A stretch of 64,000 nucleotides of DNA from the NCBI GenBank assembly GCA_940671915.1, contig CALNVZ010000649.1:2261247-2325246 (forward strand), read 5' to 3'. Positions 53,201-60,430 of the stretch are shown here, in pieces. Origin of the DNA: Paracentrotus lividus (taxonomy: Eukaryota; Echinodermata; Echinoidea; Camarodonta; Echinidae). The position numbers and the translations under genes are program-made. How positions within the stretch are numbered: the stretch's first letter is position 1; every line of letters starts with the position of its first letter. The notes beneath the pieces are model-generated. The model was given only the letters and a program-made list of their open reading frames with translations. It was not told the origin of the DNA and searched no databases.

Positions 53201-54316
53201 TACGCCCAGCCCGAGTCCACTGGTCACTACGAGTACCTTCAAGTGGACCTTCTGAACCTATTGGTCATCTTAACCCTGTAGATATATGGTTAGGTGGGAT
53301 AGTCATCCTACATGTACTTCTTTTTGTCATGATCATTTGAATGATTAGCTCATTTTCCATCGCCCTTACAGATTACACCTTAACCAGGGAGCTGGGGCTT
53401 GGTGCCCGATCAACGCCCAGCCCGAATCCACCGGTCACTATGAGTACCTTCAAGTGGACCTTGTGAACCTAACAGTCATCTTAGCCCTGTCCACCCAGGG
53501 CAGATGGGACTCCGACTTTGGGAATGAATTCACCAGCCGCTTCAGGATAGAGCTGTCAAGGGATGGTGGAGTCAGCTGGAAGAGATATGTACAAATGACA
53601 GGAGAAGAGGTATGTATATAAATATTATACAGGAAAAAAGCAAAACCACAAAATAAGATTCCTCAAAAATCAAAGGAGGGACGCACATGTACATTTAAAA
53701 AAAATAACAGCCCTCAAAATATTTGTTTTCCCATTTAAAAAAAAAAAACTTCAATAAAAGCTCCTCAAAAAGCAAAGTAGAGGTGTTTGAATCTGGTAAA
53801 TGAGCATCAAATGGTATGTTCCTTTACACCCTTTCAGGTCGTTCACATACAAGGAGGATTGCCCCCTCCAAAAATGCCTCCAAGTTGAGAGAGTTTGCAT
53901 AGTCAATAATACAGCGTGGTGAACTGTGTGATACTCTGAGCCAAGTAGCATCTCAAATATAGACCTGAAGCATGGTATCTTTATGAAAAGCTGCTATCCT
54001 TTTAGGAGACATTTAGGAGGCATTTTTGAAAAGGAAAACTTAATATATGAAAATGAGGCTTTACTAGTGATCAACCTAGAGGTATTTATTTAATTCAAAA
54101 TATACATTATAATTCAATTAACCAATAATTTGCTGTAATTTGGATGTTTCCTCCTACTCTTCACTCAGGTCTTCGTGGGTAATCGTGATACCAACACTCA
54201 GATCACGGTCCATATCAGTCCTCCTATCGTAGCCCAGGTCCTAAGGATCATACCAGTGGTCCAGGTCCCGACACCGGTCTGTTTGAGGATAGAACTCTAC
54301 GGATGCAAATGGCTGG
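26447..54316 (+). CDS. DDR: Discoidin domain receptor (DDR) homologue, 5' part, four exons
   Basis: The coding sequence joins 26447-26537, 49440-49551, 53372-53609 and 54169-54316: 589 nt, or 196 codons plus one base. Phases fit at every junction (1, 2, 0). Residues 1-24 form a signal peptide and residues 33-193 a discoidin (F5/8 type C) domain. It opens with CRYPLGM, carries GAWCP in the middle and ends VCLRIELYGCKWL. C33, C79, C185 and C193 match the four cysteines that form two disulphides in DDR1/DDR2. DDRs are single-pass receptor tyrosine kinases that bind fibrillar collagen and signal to matrix remodelling and adhesion. The discoidin-like jellyroll, transmembrane segment and kinase lie beyond the window, so catalytic status cannot be judged. 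A kinase-less discoidin protein is the main alternative. Intron 1 is about 22.9 kb, intron 2 about 3.8 kb, intron 3 559 bp and intron 4 over 9.6 kb. Confidence 0.88.
26538..27074. other. Start of DDR intron 1, no feature
   Basis: T/C-rich intron with a G8 run near 26742 and a C10 run near 26945. No TIR or exon seen. Confidence 0.45.
27075..28611. mobile_element. 1.5-kb CAGGGCTCG element in DDR intron 1
   Basis: The left end is CAGGGCTCGAAATTTACGG and the right end GCGAGAGCCCTG. Subterminal GGCAACCTAA repeats occur in direct orientation near each end, and GGCAACCAAAG inside them. CCAAG flanks both sides (27070-27074, 28612-28616), a 5-bp duplication. The TIR resembles common hAT-like ends, but those duplicate 8 bp. 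No transposase ORF. Confidence 0.7.
28617..29945. other. No feature seen (DDR intron 1)
   Basis: AT-rich; the weakly repeated phrase TCATTTGAG(C/T)C at 28770 and 28866 may mark an old duplication. Confidence 0.35.
29946..32064 (+). repeat. 266-bp tandem repeat, 2.4 units, split by a palindrome
   Basis: The phrase TTTACAATATCTGGG recurs at 29977, 31676 and 31943. The last two are 267 bp apart. The first two are 265 bp apart once the 1,434-bp insertion at 30116-31549 is removed. Each unit includes TTGAATTT(C/T)ATGAATCC, GATGACCACA and CATTCTGTAATACAA. Confidence 0.8.
30116..31549. mobile_element. Large palindromic element, arms of about 530 bp
   Basis: Left arm from TGGGTCATTCCATGCCAATT to about 30650; right arm from about 31010 to its complement ending AATGACCCA. 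The arms match nearly throughout, including TTTTGGCAAAAATGGGTGTG, and flank a loop of about 360 bp. No transposase. The transcript would form a long hairpin. It interrupts the 266-bp tandem repeat. Confidence 0.82.
32646..33073. mobile_element. 428-bp element with CACTTGCCCG subterminal repeats
   Basis: Left end CAGGCCTCTACAAA and right end TTTGTAGTGCCCTG are TIRs. CTTGCCCG/CGGGCAAG words recur in both orientations near the ends, as expected for transposase binding sites. TCCAC flanks both sides (32641-32645, 33074-33078), again a 5-bp duplication as for 27075-28611. Confidence 0.72.
33325..33660 (+). repeat. Diverged tandem repeat of about 117 bp
   Basis: Units end in AATGATAGATG, then AATAATAGATG, and share ATTTTGATG/ATTTGGATG starts and GAGGGTA-type middles. 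Identity is low, so the call is tentative. Confidence 0.35.
33661..35165. other. No feature seen (DDR intron 1)
   Basis: Contains an A19 run at 33662-33681, (AAC)n near 34034-34055 and a C10 run near 34580. No exon or TIR recognised. Confidence 0.4.
35166..35244. repeat. A-rich run merging into (TAAA)n
   Basis: About 50 bp of nearly pure A followed by seven TAAA units. Confidence 0.95.
35262..36385. mobile_element. MITE family C, copy 2, carrying an insertion
   Basis: Left arm GTTCACTCTTGAAGGAGTGA and right arm CACTCTGTCAAGACTGAAC are inverted partners matching 17213-17435. The host halves are 35262-35421 and 36298-36385. A different element sits between them (35422-36297). Confidence 0.65.
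35422..36297. mobile_element. GTTCACACGG element nested in MITE family C
   Basis: Contains GTTCACACGG (35443) and CCGTGTGAAC near the right end. CTCGAGGAC and AACTTGGAGTTAA words repeat many times in both orientations at each end, and the middle is AT-rich. The 10-mer CATAGCTATA lies at 35412-35421 and 36298-36307 and looks like a target duplication. A fragment of the same family is at 43790-43888. Confidence 0.65.
36403..37461. mobile_element. Fold-back element with two tandem units in each arm
   Basis: TATACAGGGTG and CACCCTGTATA bound the element, with TA outermost. Each arm holds two related units of about 200-240 bp (36405-36645 and 36646-36840; 37040-37225 and 37226-37459 inverted). 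Shared blocks include GGAAACCCAA, TATATCACTGGAAAGTGC, CTCACCAATGTCACGCATCA and CCCATTGTT. A central spacer of about 200 bp separates the arms. No transposase. Confidence 0.8.
37895..38343. mobile_element. MITE family B, complete copy (449 bp)
   Basis: TIRs TACAATAGGCGCTGCTGCAC and its complement GTGCAGCAGCGCCTATTGTA are perfect over 25 bp, with GAGCTCGAGCT-like words following. TA lies at both edges. Part of the interior matches 7985-8205 in inverse orientation. Confidence 0.8.
38357..38606. mobile_element. piggyBac-type MITE (250 bp)
   Basis: TTAA at 38357-38360 and 38603-38606 is the canonical piggyBac target. The TIRs just inside read CCCTTTCGTTACCAGG and, inverted, CCCTCTCATTACCATGG. No transposase. 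The 159-codon frame spanning 38266-38745 crosses this MITE and the end of the previous one, so it is an artefact. Confidence 0.75.
38607..39730. other. No feature seen (DDR intron 1)
   Basis: An 89-codon frame at 39029-39298 is unrecognised. Confidence 0.4.
39731..39855. mobile_element. Short fold-back element / strong hairpin
   Basis: Arms around GGATTGGAGGGGCAAG and CTTGCCCCTCCAATC pair almost perfectly over 19 bp with a 14-base loop. Pairing continues more loosely out to AGCCAGAGGC / GCCTCTGGCC, about 56 bp per arm. Probably a tiny MITE; a transcript would fold like a small-RNA precursor. Confidence 0.6.
40052..40249 (-). CDS. Candidate exon of an unknown gene on the minus strand
   Basis: The minus strand is open for 120 codons (39897-40259). 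Its first two thirds look protein-like, with codons of mixed GC unlike the flanks: GYVYGHARSSYHRSDKPLW, then TELEVGRVQGLYNPEYAVRS and VPRLKD. A CTAAT branch-point-like word and TTTCAG precede 40249, and ATG then GTATT at 40051 is a possible donor. I do not recognise the family. It could be one exon of a nested gene, a processed remnant or chance. Confidence 0.3.
40897..41737. mobile_element. TATGCCTCCGCCAC element, copy 2, in DDR intron 1
   Basis: Opens TATGCCTCCGCCCACTGAAG and ends GGCGGAGGCATA followed by CGACCGCGCGTGGTCG. The first 90 bp is duplicated (second start at 40987), including a (GTCC)n run. The interior repeats ATCTCAAGAACC, ATAGTATGTATCACCATA and AGGTCAAAGGTCA three to four times. 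Same family as 4635-6983 without the large insertion. Confidence 0.78.
41738..42671. other. No feature seen (DDR intron 1)
   Basis: AT-rich intron without supported exons or element ends. Confidence 0.4.
42672..43200. repeat. 11-bp minisatellite (GACTGACAACA)n with a 194-bp higher-order repeat
   Basis: Degenerate 11-bp units run for about 530 bp. A longer block, from AAACAGACAGCCAAACTACT through AGAATGACACCAGAGA, occurs at 42681 and again at 42875, showing a 194-bp segmental duplication inside the array. The long minus-strand frames of repeated SVCCQSVVSLL are translations of the array, not genes. Confidence 0.9.
43790..43888. mobile_element. Fragment of the GTTCACACGG family
   Basis: AGTTAACTTCAAGTTA, TTCTCGAG and CGTGTGAACATAGCT match the right-end region of the element at 35422-36297. 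Only one end is kept. Confidence 0.5.
44131..44400. mobile_element. MITE family D, copy 2, in DDR intron 1
   Basis: Arms ATATGTGATGCATCACATC and its near complement ending GAGTCACATAT span about 40 bp each with GAAATCAGATGCAAGTCGCC inside. The middle (AATTTTCAATGTTT and TGCTCTGTAAAAA) aligns with 20625-20853. Confidence 0.65.
44606..45115. mobile_element. MITE family A, copy 2 (510 bp), in DDR intron 1
   Basis: Same family as 461-961, inverted. The TIR begins GAGTGTGTTCAATGTCC and the target duplication TAA is at 44603-44605 and 45116-45118. The interior aligns along its whole length with copy 1, including an open frame on the minus strand (44633-44884). It is a non-coding passenger of a DNA transposon, probably Harbinger-type judging from the 3-bp duplication. 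Confidence 0.82.
45116..47085. other. No supported gene (DDR intron 1)
   Basis: Includes the perfect 20-bp palindrome TACATGTAGGCCTACATGTA at 45755-45774 and a 103-codon minus-strand frame at 46640-46951 that I do not recognise. Confidence 0.4.
47086..47475. repeat. Probable degraded MITE rich in CCAAT boxes
   Basis: The left part (CCAGTCGTTCATAAAGTCAT) matches the complement of 970-1000. Five ATTGG/CCAAT words in both orientations lie within 47224-47455 (for example GATTGGTC, AACCAATCA). The right edge is not defined. Confidence 0.4.
47476..49439. other. End of DDR intron 1, no feature
   Basis: AT-rich; the last 100 bases form a pyrimidine-rich run into the exon 2 acceptor. A GC-richer unique patch at 48640-48740 is unexplained. 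Confidence 0.4.
49440..49551 (+). CDS. DDR: DDR exon 2: start of the discoidin domain
   Basis: The acceptor is a T-rich tract ending in TTGTAG at 49439 and the donor is GTTTGT at 49552. The exon encodes residues 31-68: TCRYPLGMNDKTIKDEQL, then SASSIYMNNT and SFGPQNA. The CRYPLGM opening followed by an acidic/IxD stretch and SASS is the signature N-terminus of DDR discoidin domains. Entry in phase 1 and exit in phase 2 match exons 1 and 3 exactly. A Tyr (Y55) stands where the DDR2 collagen-binding tryptophan is expected. Confidence 0.88.
50272..50404. mobile_element. MITE family E, copy 1, in DDR intron 2
   Basis: TIRs TCGTCGGCTGAGAACCAGAA and, inverted, TCGTCTGTTGAGAGCCAGAA, bounded by TA. 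Internal GGGCGCTATT / AATAGCGCCC arms occur more than once. The middle segment is inverted relative to the copy at 52481-52606. Confidence 0.72.
50405..52480. other. DDR intron 2, no exon seen
   Basis: Homopolymer runs at 50929-50948 (C/A), 51058-51069 (C), 51396-51402 (G) and 52098-52132 (T then G). A 78-codon minus-strand frame at 52152-52388 is unrecognised. Confidence 0.4.
52481..52606. mobile_element. MITE family E, copy 2, in DDR intron 2
   Basis: Ends TCGTCAGCTGAGAACTAGAA and TCTGGCTCTCAACAGACGA, same family and orientation as copy 1. It lies about 350 bp upstream of the first exon 3 copy. Confidence 0.72.
52955..53075 (+). pseudogene. Truncated DDR exon 3 copy a, ends in an in-frame stop
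   Basis: The acceptor CCGTTACAG and the reading frame match the real exon 3 through the VDL strand and ILAL. Then TAG at 53073-53075 replaces the serine codon. No consensus donor follows. If exon 2 were spliced here, the product would stop at residue 107, inside the discoidin domain. It is best read as a non-functional duplicate or a poison-exon-like decoy. Confidence 0.75.
53161..53281 (+). pseudogene. Truncated DDR exon 3 copy b, ends in an in-frame stop
   Basis: Second decoy copy, with acceptor GTCATTACAG ending at 53160. It has one residue change (Asn to Tyr after CPI) and the same TAG at 53279-53281 as copy a. It lacks the second half of the exon and its donor. Near identity to copy a implies recent duplication or gene conversion. 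Confidence 0.75.
53372..53609 (+). CDS. DDR: DDR exon 3: discoidin domain core (the full-length copy)
   Basis: Acceptor CCTTACAG ends at 53371 and donor GTATGT starts at 53610. The exon encodes residues 68-147: GAGAWCPINAQP, HYEYLQVDL, STQGRWDSDFGNEF, RIELSRDGGVSWKRY. These correspond to the family blocks around the middle cysteine, the YLQVDL strand, the TQGR loop and the SRDG-W strand. It is the third and only complete member of a tandem set; copies at 52955 and 53161 stop halfway. Phase 2 entry and phase 0 exit agree with the neighbouring exons. Confidence 0.9.
54169..54316 (+). CDS. DDR: DDR exon 4: C-terminal part of the discoidin domain
   Basis: The acceptor is a pyrimidine tract ending CACTCAG at 54168 and the donor is GTAAGT at 54317. 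The exon encodes residues 148-196: VFVGNRDTNTQITVHI, then PPIVAQVLRIIPV and PVCLRIELYGCKWL. The PPIVA-x-x-LR-IP strand and VCLRIELYGC ending are diagnostic of discoidin domains of this family. C185 and C193 close the two disulphides. The following exon is not in the window. A diverged second copy lies 250 bp downstream (54428-54576). Confidence 0.9.
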
Positions 54317-54427
54317 GTAAGTGTATGACTCTCTGAGTCTATTACTGTGTTTACACTGTGACTCGGCTTGGGGGTTTGACATGGCAATCATCCCGCGGCA
54401 ACCCGAGTTCGACATTCCTTTTTTTGC

Positions 54428-54576
54428 TCGTGATACCAACTCTCAGATCACTGTCCATATCCGTCCTCCCATCGTAGCCCAGGTCATTATCCTTAGGGTC
54501 CTAAGGATCATACCAGTGGTCCATGTCCCGACACCGGTCTGTATGAGGATAGAACTCTGTGGATGCAAATGGCTGG
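54428..54576 (+). pseudogene. Second copy of DDR exon 4, open but without a clear acceptor
   Basis: Matches exon 4 from the RDTN codons to its end and on into the GTAAGT donor and first bases of the intron. It carries a 15-nt in-frame insertion, reading VIILRVLR where exon 4 has VLR, and changes ELYGC to ELCGC, adding an unpaired cysteine. The left boundary lacks a pyrimidine tract. The nearest AG in phase 0 is at 54407-54408 and is poor. It is either a dead duplicate or, less likely, an alternative exon. Confidence 0.65.
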
Positions 54577-55850
54577 GTAAGTCTAGGACTGTCCGAGTCT
54601 CAGTCTGGACTAGCATGTCTCCCATCTCTAGGGCTAGATATTGAATTTTAAAAAGTCACTCCGACTAATCCTAAGCAGTAGGCCTTTATGTCCTCTTTTT
54701 TCTTGTTTCTTTTTTACCTTTGAAATCAGAATATAGTCAAACTCTTCTTTAGTGGACACATATTTTGTCTCTTTTAGGGAGAAAAAAAAGTGGTCAGTGT
54801 TTCTGTTTTTTGTGGGTGGCCATAGACAGTTTTGACTACATACTATAAATTTAATGCATAATGCACATCAGCAGAAAGAAAAAGATATAACTATTTATTG
54901 TGCTATGCATTCAATATCTTTTAAGTAGAACAGTATAAGTGACAATGATCATTTGCAAAGTGCACATAATAGGTTTTCTACTTTACTATATGCTAAAAAG
55001 GTCTATTTTTGTTGATGGAGAGATTTGTTTTCTATTCTGCTTACACATCACATTCTATACCAGCCATATCGTTATAAACAAGAAAAAAAAGGGGAAAAAG
55101 AGAGAGAATATTGGCATCTTGAGACAGAGGTGATTGACTGATCTACTTCACCTGTCTTTGTTGCCTAGCAACACATACTATTATCCCCACCTGTGATGTG
55201 GTTTTGGGTGACTGATAAGTTCAAGCCAAATGTATGGTGTCTGTGAGGGCAAGGGATCCCATTATTTATCTTCAGATTTTGATGTTTAGAGAGGTTGTTC
55301 AAGCCAGAGGCAAGGGTAGCTGTACATTATTTCCTTGAGAAATCTAGTTCATTATAAACTCTAAATCACAATAATATAGAAGGTTTGAAGTCCAACGCTT
55401 TGCTACATATTTCTTAATATTCAGATTTTAAAAGCAAAATTCATGCTATTCCATGAGATATAACATTCTTCACAAATCAAAATCTTGAAATAGTATATTA
55501 AATGGACACAAGAGGCATGACAAAATTATATTTTCAAAATACTTCACAAGTACAGTGAAAATTCATGTACATGTAACAGAAACTTGCAAATAAAAAAAAT
55601 TAAATGCATCACATAGATGTATTTGATGTACTTCACAAATCAATATAGCTCCTTGAAGATGCAGATATCTGATGATGCATGCGATTGCTTCTAAAAATAT
55701 AGTCTGTCATTTTCATAGGCAGCCATGCAGAGCGACTTGAGAGAGCGGCAGTATTTTTCCTTCGCTCGAGTTCTTTTAGACGTGCATGGTCTCAAGGGAA
55801 ATGAGAGGGGAGAGTGGTGTGTTAGAAATAAGTACATGTTGAGCATTGGT
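54577..55850. other. Start of DDR intron 4, no exon seen
   Basis: The first 30 bases repeat the start of the exon 4 donor-side intron, then unique AT-rich DNA. No continuation of the receptor was found. Confidence 0.45.
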
Positions 55851-57566
55851 AAATATAAGTTAGCTTTGTCAACATGGTGGCGGAGATTGGATTAGAGGAA
55901 GAGGATAGGAATTCCCACAAGCTGACACATCTGACTCGCGAACCCTAATCCTAGCCCTACTCCAAATCCTAAATATGAGTTAGCTTTGTCAACATGGTGG
56001 CGGAGATTGGATTAGAGGAAGAGGATGGGACTTTCCACAAGCTGACGCTTCTGACTCGCGAACCCTAAACTTTACCCTAATCTTGATCCTCAACTTAACC
56101 CTAACCCTAATCTTAACCCTAAATATGAGTTAGCTTTGTCAACATGGTGGTGGAGATTTGATGATAGGAAGATGATGGGACTTTCCACAAACTGACACCC
56201 TGACACCATAACCTTTAACCTTACCCTAATCTTAATCCTCAACTTAACCCTAACCCTAATCTTAATCCTAAATATGAGTTAGTTTTGTTAACATGGTGGT
56301 GGAGATTGGATGAGAGGAAGAGGATAGGAATTCCCACAAGCTGACACATCTGACTCCCAAACCCTAAGCCTTATCCTAATCCTAATCCTAACCCTAATCC
56401 TAACCCTAATCCTAAATATGAGTTAGCTTTGTCAACATGGTGGTGGAGATTGGATGAGGGGAGTAGTATAGGACTTCCCACAAGCTGACACATCTGACCC
56501 GCAAACCCTAAACCTTACCCTAATCTTGATCCTCAACTTAACCCTAACCCTAATCCTAAATAGGAGTTAGCTTTGTCAACATGGTAGTGAAGATTGGATG
56601 GGAGGAGGAGGATGGGAGGAGGAGGATGCGACTTTCCACAAGCTGACACATCTGACTCCCGAATCCTAAATCTTACCCTAATCTTAACCCTAAAATCCTA
56701 AATATGAGTTAGCTTCATCAACACAGTGGCAGAGATTGGATGATAGGAAGAGGATGGGACTATCCACAAGCTGACACATCTGACTCGCGAACCCTAAACT
56801 TTACCCTAATCTTAATCCTCAACTTAACCCTAACCCTAATCCTAAATAGGAGTTAGCTTTGTCAACATGGTGGTGGAAATTGGATGAGAGGAAGAGGATA
56901 GGAATTTCCACAAGTTGACACCCTGACTGGCTGACACCATAACCTTAAAATTACCCTAATCTTGATCCTCAACTTAACCCTAACCCTAACCCTAATCCTA
57001 AATAGGAGTTTAAAAGCTTTGTCAACACGAAAGTAGAGATTGGATAAGGGGAAGAGGATGGGACTTTCCACAAGCTGACACATCTGACTCGCTAACCCTA
57101 AACTTTACCCTAATCTTGATCCTCAACTTAACCCTAACCCTAATCCTAAATAGGAGTTAGCTTTGTCAACACGGTGGAAGGGATTGGACGAGAGGAAGAC
57201 GATGCGACTTTCCACAAGCTGACACATCTGACTCCCGAATCCTAAATCTTACCCTAATCTTAACCCTAAAATCCTAAATATGAGTTAGCTTCATCAACAC
57301 AGTGGCAGAGATTGGATGATAGGAAGACGATGAGACTTTCCACAAACTGACACCCTGACATCATAGCCTTAAACCTTACCCTAATCTTAATCCTCAACTT
57401 AACCCTAACCCTAATTCTAATCCTAAATATGAGTTAGCTTTGTCAACACGGTGGTGGAGATTGGATGAGACTGGAGAGGAAGAGGAAGGGAATTTCCACA
57501 AGTTGACACCCTGACACCATAACCCTAAGCCTTACCCTAATCCTAATGCTAACCTTAATCCTAACC
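55851..57566. repeat. Minisatellite of 12 units (120-160 bp) rich in CCCTAA-like words
   Basis: Units carry GAGTTAGCTTTGTCAACA, GGTGG-AGATTGGAT, GGACTTTCCACAAGCTGACA and CTGACTCGCGAACCCTAA, then a variable run of CCCTAA, TCCTAA and CTTAA hexamers. Unit starts are near 55851, 55971, 56123, 56273, 56411, 56555, 56698, 56845, 56998, 57147, 57276 and 57424. The hexamers resemble the metazoan telomere repeat (CCCTAA) but are degenerate. Length varies mainly in the hexamer part. Confidence 0.9.
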
Positions 57567-59191
57567 ACATCAAGCAAGCTCTCTTCTGCCACTCGTCATA
57601 TTCTAGCTGTATTCCCTCTCTTTTCTTCCTCTTTTTGGAGAAAGTGTGGGTGAACAGCTCACTGTTTTTTAGCCAAAAATTCTCTCTTTTATCTCTGTTC
57701 TTGTAGCACGTTTGAAAATGGCAAATTTTGTCACTTAAGGGTTTGTACACAAGGAAATACATTTAACACATTAAGTTGAAATCATGCCTAACATTGAACA
57801 TAGAAGATTATGAAATTTCTTTGCAGTGACAAAGTGAAAAAAAAGAGAAGAAGAAAATAAAAAGAAATCCTGTATTACATTTTCCCCCTTATTTATTTAT
57901 TTTTAGTGATGTCCCAAATTTTCATAACTTGTTTAAACAGATATTTTCTGAAATCAAAGAAAAAAAAAATGAAAGAAAATGCTAGGACAGAGACTAGGAA
58001 CCTCCATCCTAATTCTCTTGTTAGTTGACATGGACCAACTCACGATTGGAATTTACTCTCCTCTAGCTCTTGCAAAAATATCTCCTCTCTTGCCGAGTTT
58101 GTACAGCTTGTTTTCTCATTCCGATCCAAATAAGGGGATCACAAAAAAAAGTGAAAGAGATTTGGTGTTATGTCTGGGGATGATATGGCAAGATGATATT
58201 TCATCTCCAAAGAAAATGAAATAAATCTGACCTCATCTGACCCCTTGACCTTTGGGGTTAACGCTTCTATTTTCGCTGAATTATATGACCTCTGTCTGTA
58301 GAGTCTGGTGAAATATCTAGTTTTTTAAACTAGCTTTTTCATTTTCATTCTTTATCATTGTTTTTACTTCTGGCTCTTTCTCATAATTTATCATTTAATT
58401 ATCTATTGATTTCATGCCAATTTCTCTTATTCATGCCCTTTCTGAACTAGTGTGTGTGTTACATTTCTAGGTTTTTATAAGTGTTTTAAGAGAAATAAAA
58501 TTTATCAAATCATTTGCACCCTTTTCCCTTATAAAATGTTGAAATGTAAATAAAGTAAAACATAATCTAGATTACAGATTTGAAATCTAAAACCCAAATA
58601 TTTTTATAACTTTCCCAGCTATAATTGAGTTTTCTATTTTGCCTACGACTATACCTTCAATTCAATTATTTCGTTAAGAACTTGACATTCCCTCATTCTT
58701 CTGAAAGTGCATTGAAATATTAAAAGGACCCATGGCCTTTGTGTAATGTTGAATGATGTATAGGTGAGCTAGTCTCATCCGACAGTGTGTGACCAGATTG
58801 CATCTTCCAATAACATGTTCATACCTGAGATGCCTTGAGATGACAAAAGGAAGCAACTCTGAAAATGACAAATTAGAGTTTTTGATGTATTCATATTTCA
58901 TTTAGTGCCAACTTTTTTTCGGGCCAAGTTTCATACACGTATATAAAAATTAATCCAAAATGAATCCAATATTTAAAATAAGGCATTAATAATGATGGAT
59001 ACATTGTGCTCTTTTAGATACACTGTCCTTTTTGAGAGTTGCTTCTTTTTGTCATGCAATTGCACCTTTGCTCATGGCAGTGTCATTTGTCATGGGACTT
59101 GTGTCTATAGCATGTATAAAGTGATGATCTTTATCTTCTTATTTGGGCCCCGTTGCTAAAGATTTTAAAAAATAATAATTTATGGCTATTA
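57567..59191. other. DDR intron 4, no feature seen
   Basis: AT-rich intron; short unrecognised frames only. Confidence 0.4.
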
Positions 59192-59647
59192 TAGGTTTTC
59201 CCGGCCAATTTCATTGTTTTGTCAATCAATTGCATATGAGAGGCACTAATTTTCGGAAAAAACGCTGATGCATCGAAATGTTGCCAATCAAAATCGTATT
59301 CAGTCGTCAAAATTAAAGATTGCTGTGATCGATTTCGTATTTGCCCATTCTACTTCATATAATACGTATACACATTCGGCAATAACTATTCAAATTCGTC
59401 TTCATCATGTCGACATTTCATTCCGTATACTCAAATTCTCACTAATTTGAATGCACAAATACTGAAATTAAATGCTTATATTTGAATTTAAACTTTGTAA
59501 CCATTATTTTGTTTGCCTAAAAACGAATTTCAGAGCATGAACACGAAATTAATTACTAAAGTCGGTCCGTCGCATCAAACACAAGAATTTGAATACACAT
59601 TAAATGAAAATGAATGATAAATGTATGAAATTGGCCGGGAAAACCTA
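59192..59647. mobile_element. TA-flanked MITE with perfect TIRs
   Basis: GGTTTTCCCGGCCAATTTCA at 59194 has an exact complement ending at 59645, identical over at least 21 bp, and TA lies on both sides. The interior of about 410 bp is rich in AATTCG/CGAATTT words. Exact TIRs suggest recent insertion. Confidence 0.82.
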
Positions 59648-60430
59648 TATTATCCTACAGTCATTGTGTGAAGAAAGAGAAAAAAAAATCATAATATTTT
59701 GTTCATCTTCCTTCAAAATGGAAATGTTAAATTTGTACAAAGCATTGTAATTCTGGAAAACAGCAACTATGTTTTCATGAGGCCCCTACATTGTATGTGT
59801 TTTTGTTTTTAAATTCATTTTTTTGTTTTTCTTTTTAAAATCCTCCATGTAGGAGAACATTTTAGCAGGTTGCATCTATAATCTCCTCACTGTTTTTTAA
59901 AGGCACTTTTAAAAACGAGATAATCATTTTCTACGGGTTGTTTCTATATTAAACCCTACAATATGTACTTCTAACCTCCTTACCCCAAACGTAATCCCTA
60001 CGAAAGTTTAATCGGAAGTGGTTTAAGGTCCATCACAAGATGCATATCTGCTTTCTTGAAGTTGATACAGGAAAAACAAATGTTTGCAAGTCTTAACAGG
60101 AATGAAGAATTCCCTGCATGAATTAATAATGTCGTGGGTCTGAACTGTAGACTAAGGTTGATAAATACACTCCTGGGTGCCCCTCTGTAACAGAGCTCTA
60201 AATCACATTGAAATATGTTTTATTTGATCCAAGTCATATATATGTGGCGAGAAGGCTTGTCTAGTTCCCATGGTGCATTATTTATGGCCTTGCCTGGCAC
60301 AATGAGCTAGGGGACCTGTTGGAGCCTGGCTGAGGCACAAGGTTATATTTGACTCAGTGTTGATTATTTCAGAAGGCTGTTAAAACAAGAAACGTAAACT
60401 AATACAGTACACTGAGCCAATTACCTTGTT

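Larger units (their letters stand above)
52908..53371 (+). repeat. Tandem partial duplication of DDR exon 3 with its acceptor
   Basis: Three units begin at about 52908, 53114 and 53325 (spacings 206 and 211 bp). Each starts with the same intronic GTCATGATCATTTG block, followed by a pyrimidine tract, an AG and the exon 3 opening. Only the third unit continues into the full exon. The first two are nearly identical to each other and keep the same replacement after the shared 120 exon bases. This suggests an older duplication of a truncated unit, then a second round. Confidence 0.85.

Noticed and set aside
54443..54625. Minus-strand ORF opposite the exon 4 copy
   Set aside because: Shadow of the duplicated discoidin exon on the other strand.
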